From the NCBI GenBank assembly GCA_036651815.1, contig JAVVXB010000009.1, forward strand, positions 31,658 to 95,657: a stretch of DNA of 64,000 nt, in the 5' to 3' direction. Every line of letters starts with the position of its first letter. Within the stretch, counting starts at the first letter, position 1. The notes beneath the pieces were generated by a model that was given only the letters and a program-made list of their open reading frames with translations, was not told the origin of the DNA and did no database searches. Source of the stretch: JAVVXB01 sp036651815 (lineage in GTDB: Bacteria; Bacillota; Clostridia; Christensenellales; CAG-138). Positions 44,051-52,251 of the stretch are shown piece after piece. A program made the position numbers and the translations under genes.

Positions 44051-45245
44051 TCACGACATGCTCGCACTGGGTACTTGCCGTAGCGCCATACGCGATATGT
44101 TTGAATATGGACGGCAGCGCGCCAAGATTATCGGTGCTGAAAACGTATTTGATTTTTCATTGGGCAATCCGTCCGTTCCTCCCCCGGATGCCGTGACCGA
44201 AGCATTTTTGGACACTCTGAAAACCGGCTCTCCCATCGACATCCATGGCTATACCAGTGCGCCGGGCGCGGACGATGTGCGCGACGCCATTGCCCGCAAT
44301 CTGAATTTTCGCTACGGCACGGATTTTACCAGCCGCAACCTCTATCTCACGTGCGGCGCAGCCGCGGCGCTGACCTGCGTATTTCGCGCACTGACGCTGC
44401 ACCCGCAGACGGAATTTATTGCGTTTGCCCCTTATTTTCCGGAATATGCATGTTTTTGTGCCACCGGTGGCGCGAAGCTCCGTGTCATTCCGGCGGACAC
44501 TGCGCAATTTCAGATTCGGTTTGATGCATTGGAGCAGGCCATTACCCCCGAGACACAGGGCGTGATCCTCAATTCCCCCAATAATCCATCCGGAACAATC
44601 TATGGGTCAGAAACGATACGCCGCCTTGCCACACTGCTGACGGAAAAAAGCCGCGACTACGGTCATCCGATCTATCTAATATCCGATGAACCGTACCGGG
44701 AACTGATCTACAGTGGTGAACCCTACCCACTTCCAACACAATACTACGCCAACACGATTATCTGCTATTCGTACTCAAAGAGTCTGTCGCTGCCCGGAGA
44801 CCGTATTGGATACATTCTACTCGGCAATGCGGTCGAGCAGTTTGAGGACGTATTCAGCGCCTTTGCTGGTGCCGCTCGAAGCCTTGGTTATGTTTGCGCA
44901 CCCAATATTCTGCAGCAGGTCGTCAAACGTTGCTCCTATCTGGACGTGCAGCCCGATCTTACGCCTTATCGAAAGAACCGTGATGCCCTGCAATCGGGTC
45001 TGACTGCCGCCGGCTACCGTTGTGCACCGCCGGACGGTGCGTTCTATCTATTTATAGAAGCGCCCGGCGGCGATGGAGATGCCTTCTGCGCTGCTGCACG
45101 TCAGCAGGATGTGCTGCTGGTTTCCGGGAAATCGTTCGGATGCCCAAGTTTTGTTCGGCTTTCCTACTGTGTTTCCTACGAAACCATTTTGGGTGCACTG
45201 CCACGGCTACGCACGCTGTACCCAAGCGTTGCAAAGAATGCTTAA
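44043..45245 (+). CDS. Class I/II pyridoxal-phosphate aminotransferase
   Basis: A 400-residue fold-type I transaminase. Substrate/PLP motifs are LGNPSVPPP near residue 40, NSPNNPSGTIY (about 179-189), DEPYRELIY and the Schiff-base Lys in YSYSKSLSLPGDRIGY (about 242-257). The start overlaps iorB by 8 bases and has AGGAGG six bases upstream. In this operon it most likely converts aromatic or branched amino acids to the 2-oxoacids used by IorAB; the exact amino acid is an inference. Confidence 0.88.
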   Translation: MVNHDMLALGTCRSAIRDMFEYGRQRAKIIGAENVFDFSLGNPSVPPPDAVTEAFLDTLKTGSPIDIHGYTSAPGADDVRDAIARNLNFRYGTDFTSRNLYLTCGAAAALTCVFRALTLHPQTEFIAFAPYFPEYACFCATGGAKLRVIPADTAQFQIRFDALEQAITPETQGVILNSPNNPSGTIYGSETIRRLATLLTEKSRDYGHPIYLISDEPYRELIYSGEPYPLPTQYYANTIICYSYSKSLSLPGDRIGYILLGNAVEQFEDVFSAFAGAARSLGYVCAPNILQQVVKRCSYLDVQPDLTPYRKNRDALQSGLTAAGYRCAPPDGAFYLFIEAPGGDGDAFCAAARQQDVLLVSGKSFGCPSFVRLSYCVSYETILGALPRLRTLYPSVAKNA

Positions 45246-45482
45246 AATTCGCCCGCAGCTTTCTTATATATTTTAATTTTCTTGTGCTATGAGGCATCCG
45301 TTTGAAGACGTGCCCGCGCGATTCATATACGCGATCAGCCAAACGAACACATTGCCCCGGCAGTGAAGCGGATTGACGCTTTGCTGACCGGGGTGCTATT
45401 TGTAGAAGTGTCATGCGCGCAGCAACTTGCTGTTAAGACGCAAAGTTGCGCACTACGCCGCTGTTGATGCAAAATAATTCAC
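45246..45482. other. Intergenic stretch with two hairpins
   Basis: CCCCGG-CAG-AAGCG at 45355-45369 folds onto CGCTT-CTG-CCGGGG (to 45393), giving about 14 pairs with a TG/TG mismatch and a bulged A. GCAACTT pairs with AAGTTGC further right (45421-45450). No T run follows the first. These may terminate the aminotransferase operon or be part of an unrecognised structured RNA. Confidence 0.4.
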
Positions 45483-45511
45483 TTGCCCTCACTGTTTTGG
45501 ACCGATATGAT
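45483..45511 (+). promoter_or_regulatory. Promoter of the lipoprotein gene
   Basis: TTGCCC at 45483-45488, a 17-base spacer and TATGAT at 45506-45511. The -10 box ends 6 bases before ATG 45518, which predicts a leaderless transcript. Confidence 0.55.
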
Positions 45512-45517
45512 AGACTC

Positions 45518-46693
45518 ATGAAAAAAATTATCATGGCCCTGATAACCTTTGCTTGGCTGTTCATCGCCGGCTGTTTTCCCGCGCTGAATCCGGTGGATTC
45601 CAAGACCAGCGAAATGGTATCGCCACCCGCAGTAGCGGAATCCCCCGCGCCTTTCCACTCACCCAATCCAGCCCGCGATACGGAGCTTCTTACACATACA
45701 CAAATTGCCGGGCATATAAGCAACCAACAGGTGCTGGCGGTTATGCGTTATCTGGACGGCAAGTTTATGTCGGCTTGTGATCCACAGCATGATTATCTCA
45801 GTTGGTTGGCCAGCTTCGACGATCGTCCGGTTCGGTTTTATCGGTCGCTTCCCTTCGGGCAGGGCGCACTGGTGCTGGCCATGGAACCGGGGGACGGCGA
45901 AACTGATGCGGAACTTTTTTATGTTGTCGATGACGTGGTAATAGCGCAGACCGATTCTGCCGATTGCTGGTCTGTTGATATGGTGCGCTTTCTGGATAAG
46001 ACCATCGTATTTGGCACATCATTTGCGTACGAATCCGACACAACCGATATTACTGCCACATTTTTCGATGGTCAGCAGGTGTCTCAGTCCTTACTGTTTC
46101 AGACCAAGCAGCCCGGTATGAGCCAAGGATACATTTTGGTTGCTGATGGCATGCCGGATTTACAAACCATATCCATTGCAAACAACGGCGTTTCTGTCTC
46201 CGACCAGGAGGAGTTCCTCTTTGGTCTTGGTTGCGCGAACTATGCATGGGCTGGCACGCCTTGCAATATTTTCTACATTACGCACCTGTGCACCTTTGTC
46301 GCCGCCGGGCAGCCAAAGGAACCAGTGCCCCAAATCACGCTCAGCGGCAATGCAAGCGGCATCTGCGACTTTGATTTTTCGGGTTATTCCAAAGAGGTTG
46401 ATCATTGGAAAGCATCAGATGCATGGCGGAACAACAATGCCTTGTATTGCAGCACCAGTGTATCGGTCGGCACGGTATTGACAATGAACCACCTGCCCGC
46501 CGATATCACCCGCGCGTATCTGGTTTTTCCTGAGTTCGATGACGGCACTGAAGCAGGTATAAATCGAGCCGTCGAAGACATCTTATTACAAAACAACAGC
46601 ATAACCATCCCGGATCTTACCGGCCATACTGAAATCCGCTTTGTTATTGAAACCCCCACAACTGCAAACGTGCTGACACTCAGCGTTCACTGA
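45518..46693 (+). CDS. Lipoprotein of unknown function
   Basis: About 391 residues, not recognised. It starts MKKIIMALITFAWLFIAGCF with a lipobox Cys at about 19, then a Pro/Ser-rich linker to about 48. The mature part is acidic and Cys-containing with no transmembrane segment. Its alternating hydrophobic pattern suggests beta structure, with repeated FxxGQQVSQSL and YILVADGMPDLQ-like stretches, but no motif identifies a fold. The start is set by the promoter at 45483-45511; an upstream frame from 45446 overlaps it. It stands alone between hairpins and the convergent comEC gene. Confidence 0.75.
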   Translation: MKKIIMALITFAWLFIAGCFPALNPVDSKTSEMVSPPAVAESPAPFHSPNPARDTELLTHTQIAGHISNQQVLAVMRYLDGKFMSACDPQHDYLSWLASFDDRPVRFYRSLPFGQGALVLAMEPGDGETDAELFYVVDDVVIAQTDSADCWSVDMVRFLDKTIVFGTSFAYESDTTDITATFFDGQQVSQSLLFQTKQPGMSQGYILVADGMPDLQTISIANNGVSVSDQEEFLFGLGCANYAWAGTPCNIFYITHLCTFVAAGQPKEPVPQITLSGNASGICDFDFSGYSKEVDHWKASDAWRNNNALYCSTSVSVGTVLTMNHLPADITRAYLVFPEFDDGTEAGINRAVEDILLQNNSITIPDLTGHTEIRFVIETPTTANVLTLSVH

Positions 46694-46843
46694 CTCACCC
46701 TCACGAAATCGCTCTCCCCTCGATCAGAACAGTAGCGCTCTGGCGATGCTCCTGAACCAATTCACAACTCTTCCGGCAGGCTGGCGACAGAATTTTTAGG
46801 CTGTTGCCTTTTGATTGTTAGGCCGCGGCTCTCTTTGTGTTTT

Positions 46844-48064
46844 CTACAGTAGCCAGAGTAGCAGCGCGGCAGCAAGCGTCACAGTTCCATACAGTGCCCG
46901 CTGCGCGCCATCCCGCAGGAACAGGCGGGAATACAGTACAATGGCCGTTAAAAACAGTAGGTACGCAAATGCGTCCGGCGTGCGTACGCGCATTGTCCAA
47001 TCTCCGCCTGCATTCGAAACCGCCACAATCAAATTGAGCGCAAACCGTCCCGGTATTGCAATGATTTCGGCAATCGGCAACGATAAAAACGACACGACTG
47101 TAGCCAAAAATGCAGGCACTAGGAAAAATGGCGCCATCGGTAGCACAAATAAATTTGTCAATAGAGACATAAAGGACAGCTCGCGAAAATGCAACGCCAT
47201 TGCCGGCGCAGTTGCCACAACGACCGCGCAGGATCCCGCAATGAGTCCTGCCGCAGTGCTGCCAAATCGCGCAAGCGGACGTGCAAACAACGGCTCCAGC
47301 AACATTAGCCCATACACTGCCAGAAACGAGAGCTGAAACCCTGTTCGAAATAACGTCAGTGGATTGACGCCCACGATCACTATAAATGAAAATGCCAGTG
47401 CGCTTGGCCCATCCGGTCTCCGGCGCAAAGGAAACGCCAAATACCAATAGAGCAGCATCAACGAGGCTCGTAGCACGGAGGCCGAAAATGCCGTCAGCGC
47501 GGCATATCCTGCACAAAATATCGCCACCGCTGCAAACCGCACCCAAGGATTCCGCCGGAACAGCAGCGCAAGCGCGCCCGCCAGCACCGAAACGTGCAGC
47601 CCTGACACCGCCAGCAGGTGCAGCACGCCCACGCGCCCAAATTGCTCCATCGTCGCCGCATCAATATCATCCTTTTCTCCAAGCAGCATGCCCTTAGCCA
47701 CTGCGCCATTTTCCGGAAACAGCAACCGAATTCTTTCGCCGACCAAATCACGCACCGTACAGAATCCTGCAGATACACGCGGTTGTGAAACGGTAACAAC
47801 CGGTCCGCTTTTCGGGATCGTTCCGTCCGCAGGCAGGTGAAACGCCGCATTCAATAGCCCAAGCGCCATACAACAAAACAACAGCAGGAACCGCCGCTTA
47901 TGAAAAATCGCCGCACTCAATGCAACCATCAGCAGTAGCGCCGCCGCAAGAACGGCCTGTTCCGTTGCGATAATCCGAATCATGAGTACGCCAAGCAACA
48001 GCCCAATTGCAATGATGCATAGGGGACGTTCGTGAAACCAAACGTTTTTCTGACAACTCTTCAA
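46844..48064 (-). CDS. ComEC/Rec2-type membrane protein lacking the metallo-hydrolase domain
   Basis: Competence channel family. The 406 residues have many membrane segments. The competence-domain signature GVLHLLAVSGLHVSVLAGAL begins near residue 146 and is followed by the helix series ending at LLWLL. Full-length ComEC proteins (about 700-800 residues) carry a C-terminal beta-lactamase-like domain and a larger N-terminal OB domain; the first is absent and the second strongly reduced here. The start is taken at TTG 48064 and is uncertain. DNA uptake would need other competence genes, none of which are in the window. Confidence 0.8.
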   Translation of the reverse strand: MKSCQKNVWFHERPLCIIAIGLLLGVLMIRIIATEQAVLAAALLLMVALSAAIFHKRRFLLLFCCMALGLLNAAFHLPADGTIPKSGPVVTVSQPRVSAGFCTVRDLVGERIRLLFPENGAVAKGMLLGEKDDIDAATMEQFGRVGVLHLLAVSGLHVSVLAGALALLFRRNPWVRFAAVAIFCAGYAALTAFSASVLRASLMLLYWYLAFPLRRRPDGPSALAFSFIVIVGVNPLTLFRTGFQLSFLAVYGLMLLEPLFARPLARFGSTAAGLIAGSCAVVVATAPAMALHFRELSFMSLLTNLFVLPMAPFFLVPAFLATVVSFLSLPIAEIIAIPGRFALNLIVAVSNAGGDWTMRVRTPDAFAYLLFLTAIVLYSRLFLRDGAQRALYGTVTLAAALLLWLL

Positions 48065-48465
48065 TATTTGCCCGAGCCCTTGATTGCTTTGTTGATCGCT
48101 TAACGGTTGTTTGTTGCGATTGACATGCAGTACATTGCCACTGCGCCATCATAAAATGAGTTGATCGGCTGACATTTATTCTATATTGATTGTATCCAAA
48201 GGAAACGATGTCCGCAAGGTTATCTGATCAGCGCAAGATCTCTATTGTCCCTTCAACATATTTTCATTTTTTACCATGGCTATAACCTGCGCGCATCTGT
48301 TCAAATTGGAGCAATGGACGTGCCGTTCAGATTCATGACGCGCGCTTCCCAGTTTACGCATGAAAAGAAACCGTCCAATAGATTGGTCGCCTAGCGCACC
48401 TTTTGAAACGGTGGTAGACATCAAGCAAGTTCTGCAGCAGCAACTACCATAGCCAATTGTTTTTT
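48065..48465. other. Intergenic stretch with nothing recognised
   Basis: About 400 bases between comEC and the ftsQ terminator. A leftward frame of about 120 codons crosses it (48242-48607), but it runs antisense through the ftsQ tail region and the terminator and resembles no protein. Confidence 0.4.
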
Positions 48466-48495
48466 CAAAATAAACGGCAGGGCTCACCTGCCGTT
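48464..48495 (-). terminator. Terminator of the ftsW-murA-ftsQ unit
   Basis: Read leftward: AACGGCAGG and CCTGCCGTT arms around a 5-base loop, followed by TATTTTGAAAAAA. It lies 12 bases after the ftsQ stop. Confidence 0.75.
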
Positions 48496-48506
48496 CACCA
48501 GATCGA

Positions 48507-50819
48507 TCAACCGGAGAAATCATCCGAAGCCCCGCCCGGTACGCGCGGTGTAGACGTAGGTATAGGCGTAGGCGTTGTGCCTGGCTGCGGCGTTCCGATG
48601 GGTTCACCTGTCAAATCATCAAATCCGTCTTTATTATCATCAATGGCGTTCGGATTCACTGGGATCGTCGGATTGTCTGTATCTACGGTTCCCGGCACAA
48701 CAGATGTCTCTGCGGACGGCGGGGAATACACCGTTCCGCCCTTTGCGGAGAGATAGAGCGTACCAACGTTGATGTCCTGTTTGAGAAACTGGGGCAGCAG
48801 CTTTTTGAGCGAAGCCATCTTGGCATCCAGATCCGTCGACTGACCTAGATGAACTTTCATCCCGTTTTTAGCCGTCATGGTAATGGCCAGCGGGGTGGTT
48901 AAATCGATCGCCTTTACCTCGTCCATCAGTTCATACTGCTCTAACTTATCGATGATCTGAATCAGCGTAGCTGTTGAAAAATCGTTTCCTTCACCCAGCC
49001 GCTGTCCAAGTTGAAATCCCGTCATGCTTATGCCCGTAACCTGCATCAGATTACTCAGATCGGTGCCGCCACTCATGGAAAGCACGTAACCATTTTTATC
49101 AATGATGACGTTGTAATCCAGCCCGATGATTCCTGCAACCTCTTTGCGTTCCGTCACAATGATGCGAATACGGCTTGGAAAAATATAGTTGATCTGCTCA
49201 ACCTGAATATAGGGGTCTTCGCTGATATTCTCTTTAGCTTCGTCCAAATTGCACAGCAGCATATGCCGTCCAAGCTTCAGTCCGGATTGTTTGATTATGT
49301 AGCCGCTCTCATAGGTTTCGTTGCCCATGACCACGATATCCGAAAGCAGGAATCCATAGTATAGTGCTACAAGCATTGCAACGATAAAAAACAGCACGAA
49401 GGCTACATTACCAAAGAGCTTTTTGAGTGTTGCCTGGCGTTTTTTATGTTTATTCTTTTTCTCCACATAGGCTTCATGCTTTTCATGGGCTGCACGGGCG
49501 CGTGCCTTGCGCTCCGCATTCTCGATGCGGAGTGTCTCTTCCGTCTCATTGAGGTGGATACGGGTCGTAGAATCCGTGCCTGTACGAAAAATTCGGGTGC
49601 GGGTCGTGTCCCCATTGCGGCGCGCGGTGGTATCCGCATCGTCGTCATCGAACAAGCGAAAATTTTCTTCATAACCCTCGAAATCGTTCGGGATCTCCTT
49701 CGTAGGCTGTTCCGCCGCCACGTCCGCCCAGGTGCGTTCCTTCGTTTCACCATGGTTCGTCAGTTGTTTGGCAAAAGGGCTGACGTTATCCGTTTTTTCG
49801 GTTCCAGCCGTGTGCGCCTCCGTAGGCATCCTATGCTCTGCCTCGGAATATTCATACGGGTTTGCGTTGGGCAATGCCGTATTTCTGCGGCGCTTTGGCC
49901 GATAATCCTCCGGCGATGCGTATTCTGCCGCTGGCTGCACCGGCTGGCGCAAATCTGGTCCCTGCGCAACAGCGGCTCGAGGCTCCTCTATCGAACGCTC
50001 ATACGGATTTCCATTTGCACTGCCCACATTCCTGCGATGTTTCGGTAAATAATCCTCCGGCGATGCGTATTCTGTCGCTGGCTGCACCGGCTGGCGTAAT
50101 TCTGGTTCCTGCGCAACAGCGGCTCGAGGCTCCTCTATCGAACGCTCATACGGATTTCCATTTGCACTGCCCACATTTCTGCGATGTTTCGGTAAATAAT
50201 CCTCCGGCGATGCGTATTCAATATCCGTTTCGACATCGTTCGTTTGATGCGATAGGCCGGCGGAACGTTCATCGTCCGCAATATGTGCTCTTGCAGTGTC
50301 TTCTCGGCTACGTTCGAATTCAGACGATTCAGCATCGCTAGAATTTCCATGTGCGCTAGAAGCATCCCGCGGAGCATCGTAAGCACCTCTGCGTCGATAT
50401 TTTGGAATAAACTCCTCTGGAGATGCGTACCGCGACGGCGATACGGAAGACCTTTCGGAATCACCAGTCATTCGCTCACGCGTGGTATTCTGATGGGGGC
50501 GACCCAGGTTGTCCGCATCAGGAATGCTGTTTAAAACTGGTTCGCCATCACTCCAGATGAGTGAAGCAACAGCAGCCCGATCTTCTTGCTCGGAAAACTC
50601 CAGTTCTTCATCCGTAAATCCACGCGCCGGTGTGGCGGGCTGCGGCGGTTCCCCGTATTGGCGACCATCAAAATCATCATCAACGTCAAAATCACACAGT
50701 CCATCTTGATCTTCAGGCACAGGCTCAAAGAAATGCGACCAAAAACTTTTTTTCTCCTTTGGTTTCTTGCTACTATGTACGGACAAATTATCCGTTTTTA
50801 GGCCAAAGAGTTTTTTCAT
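48507..50819 (-). CDS. ftsQ: FtsQ/DivIB-type division protein with a very long cytoplasmic tail
   Basis: Bitopic protein of the divisome. The 770 residues divide into a hydrophilic, charged cytoplasmic part (1-470), one membrane span (about 471-492), a POTRA domain (about 493-560; SDIVVMGNETYESGYIIKQS) and an FtsQ/beta domain to about 695, then a Thr/Pro tail. B. subtilis DivIB has about 263 residues in all. The tail holds repeats of YASPEDYLPKHRRN near 131, 202, 251 and 300. Two of them form 49-residue units that are nearly identical (201-249 and 250-298). The start overlaps a 5-codon upstream frame. Gene order ftsW-murA-ftsQ supports the call. Confidence 0.88.
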   Translation of the reverse strand: MKKLFGLKTDNLSVHSSKKPKEKKSFWSHFFEPVPEDQDGLCDFDVDDDFDGRQYGEPPQPATPARGFTDEELEFSEQEDRAAVASLIWSDGEPVLNSIPDADNLGRPHQNTTRERMTGDSERSSVSPSRYASPEEFIPKYRRRGAYDAPRDASSAHGNSSDAESSEFERSREDTARAHIADDERSAGLSHQTNDVETDIEYASPEDYLPKHRRNVGSANGNPYERSIEEPRAAVAQEPELRQPVQPATEYASPEDYLPKHRRNVGSANGNPYERSIEEPRAAVAQGPDLRQPVQPAAEYASPEDYRPKRRRNTALPNANPYEYSEAEHRMPTEAHTAGTEKTDNVSPFAKQLTNHGETKERTWADVAAEQPTKEIPNDFEGYEENFRLFDDDDADTTARRNGDTTRTRIFRTGTDSTTRIHLNETEETLRIENAERKARARAAHEKHEAYVEKKNKHKKRQATLKKLFGNVAFVLFFIVAMLVALYYGFLLSDIVVMGNETYESGYIIKQSGLKLGRHMLLCNLDEAKENISEDPYIQVEQINYIFPSRIRIIVTERKEVAGIIGLDYNVIIDKNGYVLSMSGGTDLSNLMQVTGISMTGFQLGQRLGEGNDFSTATLIQIIDKLEQYELMDEVKAIDLTTPLAITMTAKNGMKVHLGQSTDLDAKMASLKKLLPQFLKQDINVGTLYLSAKGGTVYSPPSAETSVVPGTVDTDNPTIPVNPNAIDDNKDGFDDLTGEPIGTPQPGTTPTPIPTSTPRVPGGASDDFSG
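49926..50219. repeat. 147-base tandem repeat inside ftsQ
   Basis: Two adjacent units, 50073-50219 and 49926-50072, encode 49-residue copies that differ at only about three residues (QEPELR against QGPDLR, PAT against PAA). The near identity at DNA level shows recent duplication. Confidence 0.85.
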
Positions 50820-50833
50820 ACGTTGTTAGCCAT
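50816..50833 (-). CDS. Five-codon upstream frame (MANNV) overlapping the ftsQ start
   Basis: ATG 50833 lies six bases after AGAGGA and reads ATG GCT AAC AAC GTA TGA. Its stop codon overlaps the ftsQ start as ATGA. Without it, ftsQ would have its SD about 17 bases away. It is likely a translational coupling device; its product, if made, is just MANNV. Too short to prove from sequence. Confidence 0.35.
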   Translation of the reverse strand: MANNV

Positions 50834-50835
50834 TG

Positions 50836-52089
50836 TCATTCCTCTCTTTTGATCTGTGCGCCTAAGTTGATCAACATCTCGTCTAAGCGCTCATATCCTC
50901 GGTCAATGTGGCCGCTATCTTCCACAACGGTCTGCCCTTGCGCACGTAACCCCGCCAATACCAGCGCAGCGCCGCCGCGCAGATCGTGGGCGGTTACATG
51001 TGCGCCCATCAGGGTCTCGACGCCACGAATGACCGCCGTACAACCTTTTACAGTGCTGACGGCCCCCATACGGTTCAGCTCCTGCGCATGCTTAAATCGA
51101 TTTTCAAACACGTTTTCAACAATCATGCTGGTGCCATCCGCCACTGTACAAAGTGCAAATATCTGTGCCTGCATATCAGTCGGAAACCCCGGATGTGGCA
51201 GTGTTTCCACCAATTTAAGTTCGCGTGGCCGCTTTGGCGCAACCAACGCAATGCTGTGCTCCGAACGCGTAATACTGCAGCCGCTTTCGGAAAGCTTTGC
51301 AAGCATACCGGCCATATGTTCGGCAACGACATTTTCCACCGTAAGCGAGCCGCCCGTAATCGCTCCCGCAACTAGTAACGTGCCTGCCACAATCCGATCG
51401 GGCATTACTGTGAACTCCGCTACTCTCGGTACACAGCCGCCATCTACGACAACGGTGGATGAGCCTGCGCCACGCACACAATAGCCAACCGCTCGCAAAA
51501 AGTTTTGCAAATCGATGATCTCCGGTTCCCGCGCAGCATTGCGAATGACCGTACTTCCTTCCGCCGATACAGCCGCCATCATGATGTTTTCGGTGGCACC
51601 CACGCTTGGGTAGTCTAGATGTATATCCGCGCCCACCAAACGTTCCCCATTGCAATAGATGCGGCCGCCCTCCTCGCGGATCTCAACGCCCAACTGCCGC
51701 AGGCCTTTTAGATGCAGATCAATGGGGCGATTCCCAATCTCACAGCCGCCCGGATAGGTCACGACTGCGCGGCGAAATCTGCCCAGAACCGGTCCCAATA
51801 AAAAAATCGAGCTACGTAGTTCCTTGCTGAGCGGCTCCGGCATCTCAAAGCAGTTGGCGCCCGAAGCATCAATCGCCAGCATCGTCCCGTTCCGCTGTAC
51901 CTTGCAGCCGAGCGTGACGAGAATGCGTACCATATTCTCCACATCCGTCAAACACGGACAATCCAATAGTCGAACAGGTTGGCCGGTTAATACGCATGCT
52001 GCCAAAATCGGCAAAACTGCGTTTTTTGCTCCGCCCACCCGGCAGCAGCCGGAAAGCGGAGTTCCACCCGTGACGATCAATTTCGCCAT
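50836..52089 (-). CDS. murA: UDP-N-acetylglucosamine 1-carboxyvinyltransferase
   Basis: First committed step of peptidoglycan synthesis, the target of fosfomycin. About 417 residues starting MAKLIVTGGTPLSG. Lys-Asn of GGAKNAVLP (about 20-28), the flexible-loop Cys in PGGCEIGNRPIDLH (about 114-127) and Asp in GFPTDMQAQ are all present, so the enzyme looks fosfomycin-sensitive in the loop Cys. ATG 52089 follows GGGAGG; a longer frame to 52242 has no such site. Lies between ftsW and ftsQ; murG, often found here, is missing. Confidence 0.95.
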   Translation of the reverse strand: MAKLIVTGGTPLSGCCRVGGAKNAVLPILAACVLTGQPVRLLDCPCLTDVENMVRILVTLGCKVQRNGTMLAIDASGANCFEMPEPLSKELRSSIFLLGPVLGRFRRAVVTYPGGCEIGNRPIDLHLKGLRQLGVEIREEGGRIYCNGERLVGADIHLDYPSVGATENIMMAAVSAEGSTVIRNAAREPEIIDLQNFLRAVGYCVRGAGSSTVVVDGGCVPRVAEFTVMPDRIVAGTLLVAGAITGGSLTVENVVAEHMAGMLAKLSESGCSITRSEHSIALVAPKRPRELKLVETLPHPGFPTDMQAQIFALCTVADGTSMIVENVFENRFKHAQELNRMGAVSTVKGCTAVIRGVETLMGAHVTAHDLRGGAALVLAGLRAQGQTVVEDSGHIDRGYERLDEMLINLGAQIKREE

Positions 52090-52251
52090 GGAACACCTCC
52101 CACGCATAATAGCATTGTATGCTAAGGAAGGTAGGAATGTTCCAAATCCATCCATTTCTGCCGAATCTGCAATCTGCCCATAATGCAGCCCAAGCCAGAA
52201 AGCAAGCTTGTGATAACGCAATCCGACGTTGTTTCCGCACACCTTAAAAAG

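Noticed and set aside
48242..48607. A 121-codon minus-strand frame after ftsQ
   Set aside because: It crosses the ftsQ end and its terminator, has no SD, and resembles no protein.
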